DNA of 64,000 nt from Hymenobacter wooponensis (lineage in GTDB: Bacteria > Bacteroidota > Bacteroidia > Cytophagales > Hymenobacteraceae), in contig NZ_SRKZ01000002.1 of assembly GCF_004745865.1 (NCBI RefSeq), forward strand, positions 1-64,000. Reading direction: 5' to 3'. Below are positions 53,204-62,046 of the stretch, piece after piece. Each line of letters opens with the position of its first letter. Positions within the stretch are counted from its first letter, which is position 1. A program made the position numbers and the translations under genes. A model generated the notes under the pieces. The model ran no database searches, had not been told where the DNA came from, and saw nothing but the letters and a program-made list of their open reading frames with translations.

Positions 53204-54775
53204 TTACGAGGCTGGGGTTGGAGGAGTAGCACCGCCCTCTGACGAGCGACCTGGCCTAGAGCCCCGCCGCGAGTTATGCCGACGGCGCTCATTGCCACCG
53301 GGCTCACCGGCAGCCCGCGGCGCGTCAGAACCCGCCTCCGGTGCAGCGCCACGCGGTGTCCGACCTTCAGCATTACGCGGGTTGCGGCCTTCTCCGGCTG
53401 GGGTATCTCCTTCGGCTCCGGCACGCCCAGCATCATTGCGCTTGCCTTCGCCGCGGCCCCGGCCCCGGCGGTTGAGTGGCCGCGCCGCCGCACCACGAGG
53501 CCGGCGAACTTCACCAGCCGGGGTGTCCGACGTTTCGGCGGGGGCCTGAGGGTCTAGCACCGATGGATCGGCGGGAACCACTTTACCCGTGACGGGGCGG
53601 CCAGTTTTGGGGGCAGCTGGCGCAGTAGCGGCTGGCGCAGACTTATCCTTTTGCTTCTTGCGTTTGCTGCGCTTAGAGCCTTTGATTTTATCGTCGAGGC
53701 GCTCCAGGGAGCCTTCTACAATAGCCGTTACCTCGGGCGCTTTTTCCTCTTCCCGCACGGGTGGGAGCAGGCTTTCGGGTTTTTCACCGCGTTTGTTCAT
53801 TTCCTGCACCTCGCGCACGCGCTCAGTGGGCAGCACCACCCAGTTATTGTCGCCGCGTACGGCAAACCACATCTTCCGCTTGAAAATGTCAGTCTTCTGG
53901 AGCACGTAGTCGCCTTTTTCCGTGAGCAACGGGCGCTGCACCTGCGGAATGTCCTTCAGGGCATCGAGGTACGTATCCAGCTCGTAGTTGAGGCAGCACT
54001 TGAGGCGCCCGCACTGGCCAGAGAGCTTGGCGGGATTAAGGCTGAGGTTTTGGTAACGCGCCGCCGTAGTGCTTACGCTTTTAAAATCAGTGAGCCAAGT
54101 AGAGCAGCACAGTTCCCGCCCGCAGGAGCCAATGCCACCTAAGCGGCCCGCTTCATGACGCAGGGAAATCTGGCGCATCTCTACGCGCACCCGAAATTCA
54201 TCGGCGAGGCGCTTGATCAGGTCGCGGAAGTCAACGCGGTCTTCAGCAGAGTAGAAGAACGTGGCGCGGGTACGGTCGGCCTGGTACTCTACATCGGAGA
54301 GCTTCATTTTGAGCCGCAGCTCATCTACCACCGAACGGGCCCGAAACATGGTACCGGTTTCCAGGTCACGCACGGCATTCCAGCGCTCCACGTCCTGGTC
54401 GGTAGCTACCCGCAGAATGCCACGGATGTCTTTGGAGTCAAGTGGCACCTTCTTTTTCTTCATCTGTAGGCGCACCAACTCACCTTTGAGCGAGACGTGG
54501 CCTAGGTGCCAACCATTGCTGGCGGCTTCTACTACCACGGCGTCGCCCGTGATAAGGGGCAAGCGACTGGTATTGCGGAAGAAGTCTTTGCGGCCGCCTT
54601 TGAAGCGGATTTCTACTATGTCGAATTCTTTAAAGTCGCTGGGCAGGTCGAGGTCCTGAAGCCAGTCGAATACATTAAGGCGGGTACAGCCGCTACTACA
54701 GCTGCCTTTCGAGCCGCAGCCCTTGGCAGATGTAGTGGAGCAGCCTCCACCGGAGGAGCAGGAAGTGCAAGCCAC
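53204..54775 (-). CDS. ricT: PSP1/RicT-family protein with long disordered tail
   Basis: 523 residues. Begins with a Cys/Gly/Ser-rich segment (9 Cys in the first 32 residues). Residues ~35-320 hold the PSP1 C-terminal region: RFKGGRKDFFRN, LELAD-like KRLADEFRVRVEMRQISLRHEAGRLGGIGSCGRELCC, then SGQCGRLKCCLNYEL. These Cys pairs bind a 4Fe-4S cluster in the RicAFT (YaaT) complex. The last ~170 residues are Lys/Ala/Pro then Arg/Gly/Glu-rich (RGRGRGEGKRND), possibly RNA-binding; RicT proteins are usually shorter. Cytosolic role in RNA processing or cell division signalling is known for Bacillus; here it is inferred. Confidence 0.85.
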   Translation of the reverse strand: MACTSCSSGGGCSTTSAKGCGSKGSCSSGCTRLNVFDWLQDLDLPSDFKEFDIVEIRFKGGRKDFFRNTSRLPLITGDAVVVEAASNGWHLGHVSLKGELVRLQMKKKKVPLDSKDIRGILRVATDQDVERWNAVRDLETGTMFRARSVVDELRLKMKLSDVEYQADRTRATFFYSAEDRVDFRDLIKRLADEFRVRVEMRQISLRHEAGRLGGIGSCGRELCCSTWLTDFKSVSTTAARYQNLSLNPAKLSGQCGRLKCCLNYELDTYLDALKDIPQVQRPLLTEKGDYVLQKTDIFKRKMWFAVRGDNNWVVLPTERVREVQEMNKRGEKPESLLPPVREEEKAPEVTAIVEGSLERLDDKIKGSKRSKRKKQKDKSAPAATAPAAPKTGRPVTGKVVPADPSVLDPQAPAETSDTPAGEVRRPRGAAARPLNRRGRGRGEGKRNDAGRAGAEGDTPAGEGRNPRNAEGRTPRGAAPEAGSDAPRAAGEPGGNERRRHNSRRGSRPGRSSEGGATPPTPAS

Positions 54776-54834
54776 GGCTTGTAGAATCTATAGGTAAGGC
54801 GGAGGAAAGGAGTCCGCACGAAAATGGTCTTGTA

Positions 54835-54842
54835 CAAAGATA
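54835..54842 (-). promoter_or_regulatory. Promoter -7 element (TATCTTTG) of ricT-gldH
   Basis: An exact match on the minus strand, 60 bases before the ATG. A TTG lies 15 bases further upstream, slightly closer than the usual spacing. Confidence 0.6.
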
Positions 54843-55087
54843 CAGATTTAGGCGGCGCAAGGCCGGCTAGGGCTATTAGCCACCCTTGTGCGCAAAACTC
54901 TGCCCTTTGTCGCTGCTTCCAAGTTAAGGCAGCAGCCTTAAACGGTGGCATAGTAGTGGAAGGTTTCACGGTCTTCTATTTTTCTCAAAATAGAAAAGTT
55001 CAAATTCCCACCTGTAGACTTCCTGTTTTATTTCATACACATCTATTAATATTAGTATATAATTTTGGCAAAATAGACCCGCTCATT

Positions 55088-55118
55088 TTGACAAGTCATT
55101 AATATATCCCTACCTTTT
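55088..55118 (+). promoter_or_regulatory. Promoter of the HEIGH metalloprotease gene (TTG-N20-TACCTTTT)
   Basis: TTG at 55088-55090 and TACCTTTT at 55111-55118 are 20 bases apart. One mismatch from TAnnTTTG. The start would be near 55125, with a ~27-base leader. A perfect TAATTTTG at 55060-55067 lacks a TTG and is a second choice. Confidence 0.6.
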
Positions 55119-55151
55119 CATCGATCTTTTCACTAACCACAACCAAAACAC

Positions 55152-55955
55152 ATGAAAAATTCAAGAGTACTCACCCCCCTTGCGCTGTTTGCGGCGGCAG
55201 CTTTCTCACTGGCATCGTGCCAGGAAAAAGCCAATGTTGAGGTCAAGAACGAAGTGTCTGAAACCACCATTGGTCAAATCAAAGCACTTGGCTTCTCAGC
55301 CGCTGAAGCGCGCCTAGTTGACGGTGGCGTAATGGTAGAAGGTGACATTATGCTCACCAACGACATGCTCGCCAGCAAGCCCGATTACAAGGTGATGCGC
55401 GTAGGTGAAGATGAGCAGTACCGCACCACCAATTTGGTAACGGGCCTGCCCCGCACTATCACGGTACGCGTATCTACTACCTTGCCCTCAGCATATGTTA
55501 CGGCGGCTGATGAGGCTATCCGTCGGTACAATGCGCAAAACCTACAGCTGCGCTTCTCGCGTGTGACGTCGGGCGGTAGCATCGTTCTGACCAAGGCTCC
55601 AACTGGCTCTTCGTATCTAGCTTCGGCAGGCTTCCCCTCGGGCGGCAACCCCTATAACCAAGTACTGGTAAACTCCGATGCTCTGGGCACCAGCTACGCT
55701 ACTACCACCATTGCCTCGGTATTGGCTCACGAAATTGGCCACTGCATTGGCTTCCGTCACACCGACTACATGAGCCGTCAGTATAGCTGCGGTGGTTCGG
55801 CTGTAAACGAAGGTGCTAGCACGGTAGGCGCTATCCTGATTCCTGGTACTCCTTCGGGCCCAGATCCGAACTCCTGGATGCTGGCTTGCATCGGCACTGG
55901 CGTAGACCGTCCGTTCAATGCCAACGACCGCACAGCGCTTAGCTACTTGTACTAA
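55152..55955 (+). CDS. HEIGH-type zinc metalloprotease lipoprotein (M57-like)
   Basis: 267 residues with lipobox SLASC (Cys near 23). After a linker, the zincin motif HEIGHCIGFRHTD near residue 195 provides three zinc ligands (His, His, His) and catalytic Glu. ITVRVSTTLPSAYV, AIRRYNAQNLQLRF and the YSCGG and NDRTALSYLY ends fit the M57/dual-action HEIGH family. It would act in the periplasm or on the surface. Only two Cys lie near the active site (HCIGF and YSCGG), possibly a disulfide. Stands alone with its own promoter and terminator. Confidence 0.85.
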   Translation: MKNSRVLTPLALFAAAAFSLASCQEKANVEVKNEVSETTIGQIKALGFSAAEARLVDGGVMVEGDIMLTNDMLASKPDYKVMRVGEDEQYRTTNLVTGLPRTITVRVSTTLPSAYVTAADEAIRRYNAQNLQLRFSRVTSGGSIVLTKAPTGSSYLASAGFPSGGNPYNQVLVNSDALGTSYATTTIASVLAHEIGHCIGFRHTDYMSRQYSCGGSAVNEGASTVGAILIPGTPSGPDPNSWMLACIGTGVDRPFNANDRTALSYLY

Positions 55956-55987
55956 GCGCTAGGCCAGCAGTGGCCTGTTAGCTTAGC

Positions 55988-56025
55988 AAAAGCCCCCAGC
56001 TCATTGGAGCTGGGGGCTTTTTTGG
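55988..56025. terminator. Terminator between metalloprotease and subtilase genes
   Basis: A 15-bp perfect stem (55988-56002 with 56007-56021), loop of 4, and further T. The A-run on the left side would also serve the convergent subtilase gene. Confidence 0.9.
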
Positions 56026-56142
56026 TGTTTATAGAGCGGCTGACTACGTGCTAGTTATTAGTCACCGAAGCCGGAGCTAGTTGATTTCTTTGCTACTGCC
56101 CAACCAACCTATCATAGTGGCTGGGCAGCTTAATGCAGCGCC

Positions 56143-58779
56143 CTACAAGACTAAGATACGGCGCGTCTGCTCGGGCCTGGCGCCTGCACTTATGCGCAGC
56201 AAGAACGCTCCCTTGCCCACCATGGGCAGCACTATGGAGTTGATGGCCCCATCGGCGGAAGCCTCCCCCCGGAAGCGCCCGAGCATATCATACACCCGCA
56301 CCCGAATTGGCTCCCCTTTCGGACCAACTACCGTTAGGGGCTCGCCTTGCGCCACGGGCACCGGATAAACCAACACATCTGTTTTGCGAACAAAAAAGGC
56401 TTCTTCGAGGGCGCTATAATAGATACGACCCGTTTGCGCCTCTACGCGCACCCGATACTCGGCCCGACCAGACACTGGAGCTTGATCAATCAGAATTGAA
56501 CTCAGCGCTGGCGCTATTGTCTGGACTACCCGGAAAGAGCCATCTGGCTCGCGGCGTTCAAGCTGCACGGTCTTTAACCGATATGTGGTGCCTAGCTGCA
56601 ACTGAAACTGCACCGTATCGGAAACCAGCTGCCGGGGTATGAATGACCGGATGTAGCAGCCGTAGGCCTCCTGCGTGATGTCGGGGGTACTGCCTCGCTC
56701 CCCTACTTTGCCTCGCACAATGGGAGCCACGGAGTAGTAGCGCTGGGCGGCTTCGGCTGGCGTCAGGAACAGAACCGTATCGGATACCAGCCGGAAGGGC
56801 TCTAGCTGAGTAGCGCCCAACCTGTATACCTGGTATTGGGTGGCCCCTGGTACTCGTGCCCAAGTCAGCAGCGTTTCCTCGGGACAGGCATAGCCTACTT
56901 GTAGCGCCAGTGGCCTAGCTACCAAAAAAGTGTCAGATTCATAGGCGGCGGTGCCAGTACGCATGCGCACCTGCATGGGTGCCGTGGTGTCGGGGGTGGT
57001 CCAGAGGAAGTACTGTTGCCCAAGGCTGACCGCTGGGCTCAGCACTTGCCATTGGCTTCGGCCAACTGCACGATACTCTAATTGGGCAGTTGTGGCGGGG
57101 CCCAGCCATTGCCAGCGTAACAGAGCCGGGGCGCCCGCTGGCAGGTTGCGCGCGGCAGTGGGCTGCGTCCAGGTAAAGCCTTGCCCATACTCGTAGGCCA
57201 CACTAAAGGCTTGGGGACCTTGCACAATTTGGTAGCCCCGCACGTGCAGTTCGTACGCGCCAGGCGCCGGAACATCTAGTGTTATTTGCTCAGCGTTGTT
57301 GAGGTGATCAGGGCGCCTTTGGGCCGGGAGCTTTAATGAATCAAGGTGCGGATAGGCGCTTAACGTCCAGGGCAACCAGCGCTGCCCATTGGTGGGGCGC
57401 ACCAACGTTAGGTCGAGGTCGTTGAGCAGGGCGCGGGGAGCATTGGCAGCGGCTTCGGGGTCGGCCCACACCAGCGTAACTTTCAGTTGCTGGGCTCCGG
57501 GGGGTACTGTAAGTGGTATTACCTGCTCTTGCCCCTGGCCTACGCTGCCCTGCGAAAACCTGTTTTCCAGAATTGTTTGCACAGCGCCCAAGGCATCGGC
57601 CTGCCCGTAGCCCGACTCAAAATCTACGGCTGGCCGACCGGTGTCATCGGCACTATTCAGCAGAGCGGCCTTCACCAGCGTGGCCGGTGGCACGGCTCCG
57701 TGCTGGTCTCGGTAAGCCTGCTGCACCAGCAAACTGATTCCCGAAACCAGCGCGGCGGCCTCCGAGGAGCCGCCGTCGCCGTAGGCCACTAGCTCGGGTT
57801 TTACGCGCCCGTCGTAGGCGGGGCCGCGGGAGCTGAGCGGAGCTACCTGGCCTAGCGCATCGGTAGCCCCTACCAGCAGCACGTTTTTGGCCATCTTAAA
57901 CTGGCCCGTCAGGTTAGCTATGCCCGGCAGATTAGCGTATGGGCCTGCAGTGCTGGTTTGGTTGCCGGAGTTACCAGACGAGAATACGTGGAGCAGCGCC
58001 GGGTATTGGCGGGTTTGCTCATCGTAGGCTTTGGCTTCCAGGCCGTAGTAATTTTCAATACCTACACCATAGGAGTGGTTCTGTACGGTCACTCCTTGCT
58101 GTGCTAGTAGAGCGCCATCGTCTGGCAGTAAATTTTCATAGTCTGACTGCGCAATGCGCGCCTGCCACGCCGCTCCTTTGCCATTGGGCGAAGAGTTGCC
58201 GCCCCCCGCAATCAAAGTGGCCATGATAGTAGAGTGAGACGACTGAAGAACCGCCCGTGGGTCAGGATTTATCAGCCGCCCCCTGAAATCGATATCCTGA
58301 ATATCTAGCGGGTTCTCTTTCACCGACACGGTTAGGCCACTACCCGTCAGTTGCGGATAGCGGCTATGCACGGGACTGACCTTGTTGGCGGCGAAATCAG
58401 CACCGTTAAGCTGGCGCTCATCGTGGGCCTTGCGGTTGGCTGTATCCACAAACTGCACCCAGCGGCAGCCAGCCAGCACTGCGGGGCTAGCTCCCTGTAC
58501 ACGCACTATTCTCGGTTGCCGAGGCTCCGCTATTGCGATAGCACCCGGCTGCTCCTGGGCCAGCCATTTTTGGAAAGCGGCAACATCAGTTACGCTTACG
58601 CGCACAGTTTGCACGGCACGCCCTGCCGAAATTCCTGGGGCAAGACGGCGGGCTCCTACCAACTCTGGTGCTGTATTCTGGGCCTTACTGGTGCTTGACA
58701 CCCAATTAATAGCTGCTCCTAAAGCCGTTGCAAATAGAAAACGACGGACAAGCCGGCAGGCCGGGAGAGCAGCAGACAT
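56143..58779 (-). CDS. T9SS-exported subtilase (S8) with atypical active site
   Basis: 878 residues. Signal peptide ~1-33, N-terminal domain ~35-110, S8 domain ~115-395. The catalytic triad region is unusual: VSVKENPLDIQDIDF replaces V-A-V-L-D-T-G, so Glu (about residue 155) stands where Asp is expected; His is in SSHSTIMATLIAG (HST for HGT); the oxyanion Asn is in SSGNSGN; and Ser is in GDGGSSEAAALVSG (GSSEAA for GTSMAAP). It continues with a P-domain-like beta-sandwich, Fn3-like segments and a T9SS sorting domain at the end (LVYPVPVAQGEPL, DMLGRF, AFLLRI). Secreted or surface-bound. Activity would need Glu to work as the acid. Confidence 0.85.
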   Translation of the reverse strand: MSAALPACRLVRRFLFATALGAAINWVSSTSKAQNTAPELVGARRLAPGISAGRAVQTVRVSVTDVAAFQKWLAQEQPGAIAIAEPRQPRIVRVQGASPAVLAGCRWVQFVDTANRKAHDERQLNGADFAANKVSPVHSRYPQLTGSGLTVSVKENPLDIQDIDFRGRLINPDPRAVLQSSHSTIMATLIAGGGNSSPNGKGAAWQARIAQSDYENLLPDDGALLAQQGVTVQNHSYGVGIENYYGLEAKAYDEQTRQYPALLHVFSSGNSGNQTSTAGPYANLPGIANLTGQFKMAKNVLLVGATDALGQVAPLSSRGPAYDGRVKPELVAYGDGGSSEAAALVSGISLLVQQAYRDQHGAVPPATLVKAALLNSADDTGRPAVDFESGYGQADALGAVQTILENRFSQGSVGQGQEQVIPLTVPPGAQQLKVTLVWADPEAAANAPRALLNDLDLTLVRPTNGQRWLPWTLSAYPHLDSLKLPAQRRPDHLNNAEQITLDVPAPGAYELHVRGYQIVQGPQAFSVAYEYGQGFTWTQPTAARNLPAGAPALLRWQWLGPATTAQLEYRAVGRSQWQVLSPAVSLGQQYFLWTTPDTTAPMQVRMRTGTAAYESDTFLVARPLALQVGYACPEETLLTWARVPGATQYQVYRLGATQLEPFRLVSDTVLFLTPAEAAQRYYSVAPIVRGKVGERGSTPDITQEAYGCYIRSFIPRQLVSDTVQFQLQLGTTYRLKTVQLERREPDGSFRVVQTIAPALSSILIDQAPVSGRAEYRVRVEAQTGRIYYSALEEAFFVRKTDVLVYPVPVAQGEPLTVVGPKGEPIRVRVYDMLGRFRGEASADGAINSIVLPMVGKGAFLLRISAGARPEQTRRILVL

Positions 58780-58841
58780 AGCAGGAGTTTGGTTGTGATG
58801 AAGGTAGGACGGCGCGGTAGGAGACCCGAAGCCCTCCTTTT

Positions 58842-58849
58842 CAAATGTA
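58842..58849 (-). promoter_or_regulatory. Promoter -7 element (TACATTTG) of the subtilase gene
   Basis: An exact TAnnTTTG on the minus strand, 62 bases before the start codon. No TTG at the right distance is visible. Confidence 0.55.
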
Positions 58850-58896
58850 GGGATAAATACCCTGGTGCTTAATATCTCTCCTTCTGCCTAGGGCAC

Positions 58897-58929
58897 AAAA
58901 AAGGGCCGACCAAAGGCCAGCCCTTTTTT
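58897..58929 (-). terminator. Terminator of the alcohol dehydrogenase gene
   Basis: A 10-bp stem (AAAAAAGGGC with GCCCTTTTTT) around an inner GGCC/GGCC pairing. Minus strand reads a T-run at the end. It lies 20 bases past the stop. Confidence 0.85.
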
Positions 58930-58948
58930 CAATGAGCGAAGCCCTTAC

Positions 58949-60112
58949 TCACGGCTTCAGCACCACTTTTACGCAGTTGTCTTTCTTATTGCGGAAGATG
59001 TCGTACCCATGCGCGGCTTCGGCCAGCGGCATCCGGTGAGTGATAATATCATCGAGGACTACTTTGCCCTCTATTACGTACTGCAGCAGCTTATCGATAT
59101 GCTTTTGGGCCGGAGCCTGACCACCCCGGATGGTGATACCCTTATCGAAGAACTGATGAATAGGGAAGTTATCAAACGGGGAGCTATATACGCCCAGCAC
59201 CGATACGATACCGCCACGCCGCACGGCGCTCATGCAGGCCTCAAGCACTTTGGGAGAGCCTTTTTCAAAGTTCAACACGGCTTTGGCCCGGTCTAGTAGG
59301 TCCCGATCGGGCTCGAAGCCTACGCACTCTACGCACACATCAGCGCCACGGCCGCCGCTCATGTCCCGGATTTGCTCAACCGTAGACTTGGCATCTTCCC
59401 AGCGTATGGTTTCTGAGTAGGTAGAGGCTTTGGCTTTATCCAGCCGGTACTGCAGCGTATCAATAATAATTACGCGGGCAGCGCCACGCAGCCACGCCGA
59501 CTTAGCGGCCATTACACCCACCGGACCGGCGCCAAAAATGGCCACAATCTCGCCGCCTTTCACCTCACCCCATTCGATACCGGAGTATCCAGTGGGGAAA
59601 ATGTCCGTCAGGAACAGGGCCTGCTCATCGGTTAAAGAATCTGGAATTACGCGCGGGCCAAAATCAGCGTAAGGCACGCGCACATACTCGGCCTGGCCGC
59701 CGTTGTAGCCACCGTATATGTCAGTATAGCCAAAGAGGGCGCCACCTTTTTCGGTCATTAGGCCACCTTCGGGCCCATAGTGCTCGGGGTTGGAGTTCTC
59801 ACAGTGCCCCGGCAGTTGATGATTACAGAAGTAGCAAGTACCGCAGGCAATGGGAAAAGGTACTACTACCCGGTCGCCTACTTTCAGCTTGCCGCCTACT
59901 CCTTTGCCTACTTCCTCCACAATACCCATAAACTCGTGGCCTAGCACCATTGGGCGGGGCTGCGGAATGCTACCGTTGTAGATGTGCAAGTCGGAGCCGC
60001 AAATGGCGGTGCTGGTAACGCGGATGATGGCGTCGCGGGCGTCTTCAATTTTGGGGTCGTCCACGGTGTCGACGCGCACGTCTTTCATCCCGTGATACAC
60101 GAGTGCTTTCAT
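58949..60112 (-). CDS. Zinc-dependent alcohol dehydrogenase
   Basis: 387 residues. Medium-chain dehydrogenase: catalytic zinc ligands CGSDLH (Cys ~38) and GHEFMG (His ~59), structural zinc loop C-x2-C-x2-C-x7-C in CGTCYFCNHQLPGHC, and Rossmann motif GAGPVGVMAAK near 195. The overall pattern, with an insert after the structural zinc and FPTGYSGIEWG, resembles glutathione-independent formaldehyde dehydrogenase/threonine-dehydrogenase-like enzymes. Cytosolic NAD-linked. Substrate may be formaldehyde or another alcohol. The 202 bases upstream hold no gene. Confidence 0.87.
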   Translation of the reverse strand: MKALVYHGMKDVRVDTVDDPKIEDARDAIIRVTSTAICGSDLHIYNGSIPQPRPMVLGHEFMGIVEEVGKGVGGKLKVGDRVVVPFPIACGTCYFCNHQLPGHCENSNPEHYGPEGGLMTEKGGALFGYTDIYGGYNGGQAEYVRVPYADFGPRVIPDSLTDEQALFLTDIFPTGYSGIEWGEVKGGEIVAIFGAGPVGVMAAKSAWLRGAARVIIIDTLQYRLDKAKASTYSETIRWEDAKSTVEQIRDMSGGRGADVCVECVGFEPDRDLLDRAKAVLNFEKGSPKVLEACMSAVRRGGIVSVLGVYSSPFDNFPIHQFFDKGITIRGGQAPAQKHIDKLLQYVIEGKVVLDDIITHRMPLAEAAHGYDIFRNKKDNCVKVVLKP

Positions 60113-60314
60113 AACTTGGTTGTAGGAGTTGTGGAGTGAAAAGGACAGCGGGCCGGTAGGCTTACACTCCTAACGGTCCAGCTGAACAGGGGTTATGGAT
60201 GAGCTTACTCATTCTCCCACTCCTACTTAGCTATATGGGCAACAACTCCCCGGCTAGCTGCTGCCTGGGGCAGAGCTAGATGGTGTACCAGTACAGTACC
60301 CTCCACCTACTGGC

Positions 60315-61313
60315 CTAGAGGCGGTACACTTGTAGGCCAGTGGCAGTTAGCACGTAGGCATACTGCTCACCTACCAAAACCTGCCGCACCTCTATAGGTT
60401 GCGCGACGGGCAGTGCCAACCTACGCTCGGCCAGAGTGTAGAGGTGAAAGAAATGTACGCCGTCAGCGGCCAAGTAATACAGTTCATCACCCCGGAAACC
60501 TAGAGTAGTCAATCCAGGGAAAGGCAGCTTCTTTCGATAATTACCCAGATTATCCAACACATAGACCCCATTCTTATTATCAACCAGGTAGAGGTTGTTC
60601 TGGTACTCGCGCAGAAATCTGAAGTCGGGGCGGCTGCGCCCGATGAGCAAGTCTAGTGGCGTGGTAATGGTAAACCGGCCGGAAGTTGCATCCAGTTGCC
60701 GCAGCGTCAGGTCCGATTCGTTCAGCAGCCAATACCGGTCGTCGGGGGCTAGCGTAGCGGTGCGCACCATCCCATCGAAATAGTCCAGTAGCGAGAGTTT
60801 ACTGATGGGTGCCAAGAAACGGTCGAGCAGCACCAGCTCTTGTCGGTCATCGTAAAAGACCAAAATTTTAGTGGTGTTCCAGGCCTCCAGCTGGGCCGTG
60901 TGCCCAGGCAACGGCGGCGAATACACATTAAGCGCCTGCCCGTCGGGCCCGTACTGGTGCACATTATTCTGCGAGTCAGTAACGTAGAGGTTCCCCCGCC
61001 GGTCGAGGGAAGCGGGGCCTGGCTTGGCTAAGGCCACAGTGCGCACAAGCTGCCACGTGCCGGGAGTAGTCGGTTTGGTATCTGTGGGTACCGTCACTAC
61101 AGGTGAGGCCTGGGCGGCGGGAGCCACCGAGCCTGCCGCCGGAGCAGTAGTTTGGGCCTGAGCAGGAAGTAGCAGCGCAAAGCTGGCAGCAATACCTAGC
61201 AGGCCAGTAGTCAGCTGCCCAACCTTGTGGCTAGGCCACTTCTCGCTCTTAGCTTTTAATTTCTTCGGCTTCAAAATGCCGCAGCGCCAGTTCAGTGCCA
61301 TCGTATTGGCCAT
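60315..61313 (-). CDS. Exported beta-propeller-like protein, overlapping lpxH end
   Basis: 332 residues if it starts at the ATG 61313, which overlaps the end of the previous gene by 65 bases. A TTG at 61274 would cut the overlap to 26 bases and leave a basic region before the signal segment (TGLLGIAASFALLLPAQAQ). After a Pro/Ala/Thr-rich linker, repeated strands such as GPASLDRRGNLYVTDSQNNVHQYGPDG, YWLLNESDLTLRQLD and LYLVDNKNGVYVLDNLGNY look like NHL/six-blade propeller units. Function unknown. Stop codon TAG is inside a CTAGGCC site. Last gene of the LUD-lpxH operon. Confidence 0.7.
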   Translation of the reverse strand: MANTMALNWRCGILKPKKLKAKSEKWPSHKVGQLTTGLLGIAASFALLLPAQAQTTAPAAGSVAPAAQASPVVTVPTDTKPTTPGTWQLVRTVALAKPGPASLDRRGNLYVTDSQNNVHQYGPDGQALNVYSPPLPGHTAQLEAWNTTKILVFYDDRQELVLLDRFLAPISKLSLLDYFDGMVRTATLAPDDRYWLLNESDLTLRQLDATSGRFTITTPLDLLIGRSRPDFRFLREYQNNLYLVDNKNGVYVLDNLGNYRKKLPFPGLTTLGFRGDELYYLAADGVHFFHLYTLAERRLALPVAQPIEVRQVLVGEQYAYVLTATGLQVYRL

Positions 61314-62046
61314 AGGAGCAATAATTGACCCATTCGCCGAGGTTAAGATAGCGACTACCGGGGCCTACGACCACATCAAGCGGCAAATGCCGGTGCCCAA
61401 AGATGTAGTACTCGTGGTGGAAGGCCCTTTCTAGCTCCCGACAGTACTGTAACAGCCACTCGTCTTCGCCAAAGTATTTGCTATCGGCTTCCCCATTTTG
61501 CAGGCGACTGTGCTGGCTCCAACGATTGGCAATGCCAATGCCCAAGTTAGGATGCAGGCGGGCAAACAGCCATTGGGCGAGCGGCGAGGCAAACACCCGC
61601 TTCAATACTTTATAGGTATGGTCGCCGGGGCCTAGGCCATCACCGTGCCCAATATGAAACTGGTGCCCTCCAATGCGCTGGCTCACGGGGTGCCGATAAA
61701 TTGGAATGCCCAACTCCTTAGTGAAGTAGTCAAACATCCACATATCATGGTTGCCAGTGAAGAAAATCACCGGAATACCCGCATCGGTAAGCTCGGCCAA
61801 CTTTCCCTGCAATCGAATAAAGCCGCGCGGAATGGCGTGCTTGTATTCAAACCAGAAGTCGAAAATATCGCCCAGCAAATAGATGGCTGCGGCATCCTGA
61901 GCGGCCATGCTTAGCCACCGCACAATGCGCCGCTCCCGCTCCAGGGAGCGGGCGGCATCGGGGGCTCCGAGATGGAAGTCAGAGGCAAAATATACTTTGC
62001 GGCCCGGAGGCAGCGCGAGGTCAGGTAGTTGCGGCGGGCGCGTCAT
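61249..62046 (-). CDS. LpxH-like UDP-2,3-diacylglucosamine diphosphatase
   Basis: 265 residues from the ATG at 62046 (earlier Mets would put 60 more bases inside the upstream LUD gene). Calcineurin-like metallophosphoesterase motifs: DFHLG, GDIFDFW, GNHDMW, GHGDG and GHRHLP, with FDFWFEY typical of LpxH. It removes UMP from UDP-2,3-diacylglucosamine in lipid A synthesis at the inner membrane surface. It still overlaps the LUD gene by 26 bases and the next gene by 65, an unusually packed arrangement. Confidence 0.85.
   Translation of the reverse strand: MTRPPQLPDLALPPGRKVYFASDFHLGAPDAARSLERERRIVRWLSMAAQDAAAIYLLGDIFDFWFEYKHAIPRGFIRLQGKLAELTDAGIPVIFFTGNHDMWMFDYFTKELGIPIYRHPVSQRIGGHQFHIGHGDGLGPGDHTYKVLKRVFASPLAQWLFARLHPNLGIGIANRWSQHSRLQNGEADSKYFGEDEWLLQYCRELERAFHHEYYIFGHRHLPLDVVVGPGSRYLNLGEWVNYCSYGQYDGTELALRHFEAEEIKS

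Larger units (their letters stand above)
54776..55151. other. 376-bp divergent control region
   Basis: Between the ricT-gldH operon (minus) and the metalloprotease gene (plus). It contains the two promoters listed separately. The open frame here (54824-55102 plus) has no coding features. The middle is AT-rich. Confidence 0.5.

Noticed and set aside
53172..53549. An Arg/Pro/Ala-rich frame opposite the end of the PSP1 gene
   Set aside because: It is the complement of the Gly/Arg-rich tail of PSP1. Low complexity only.
54824..55102. A 92-codon plus-strand frame upstream of the metalloprotease
   Set aside because: It overlaps both promoters of this divergent region and has no protein-like pattern.
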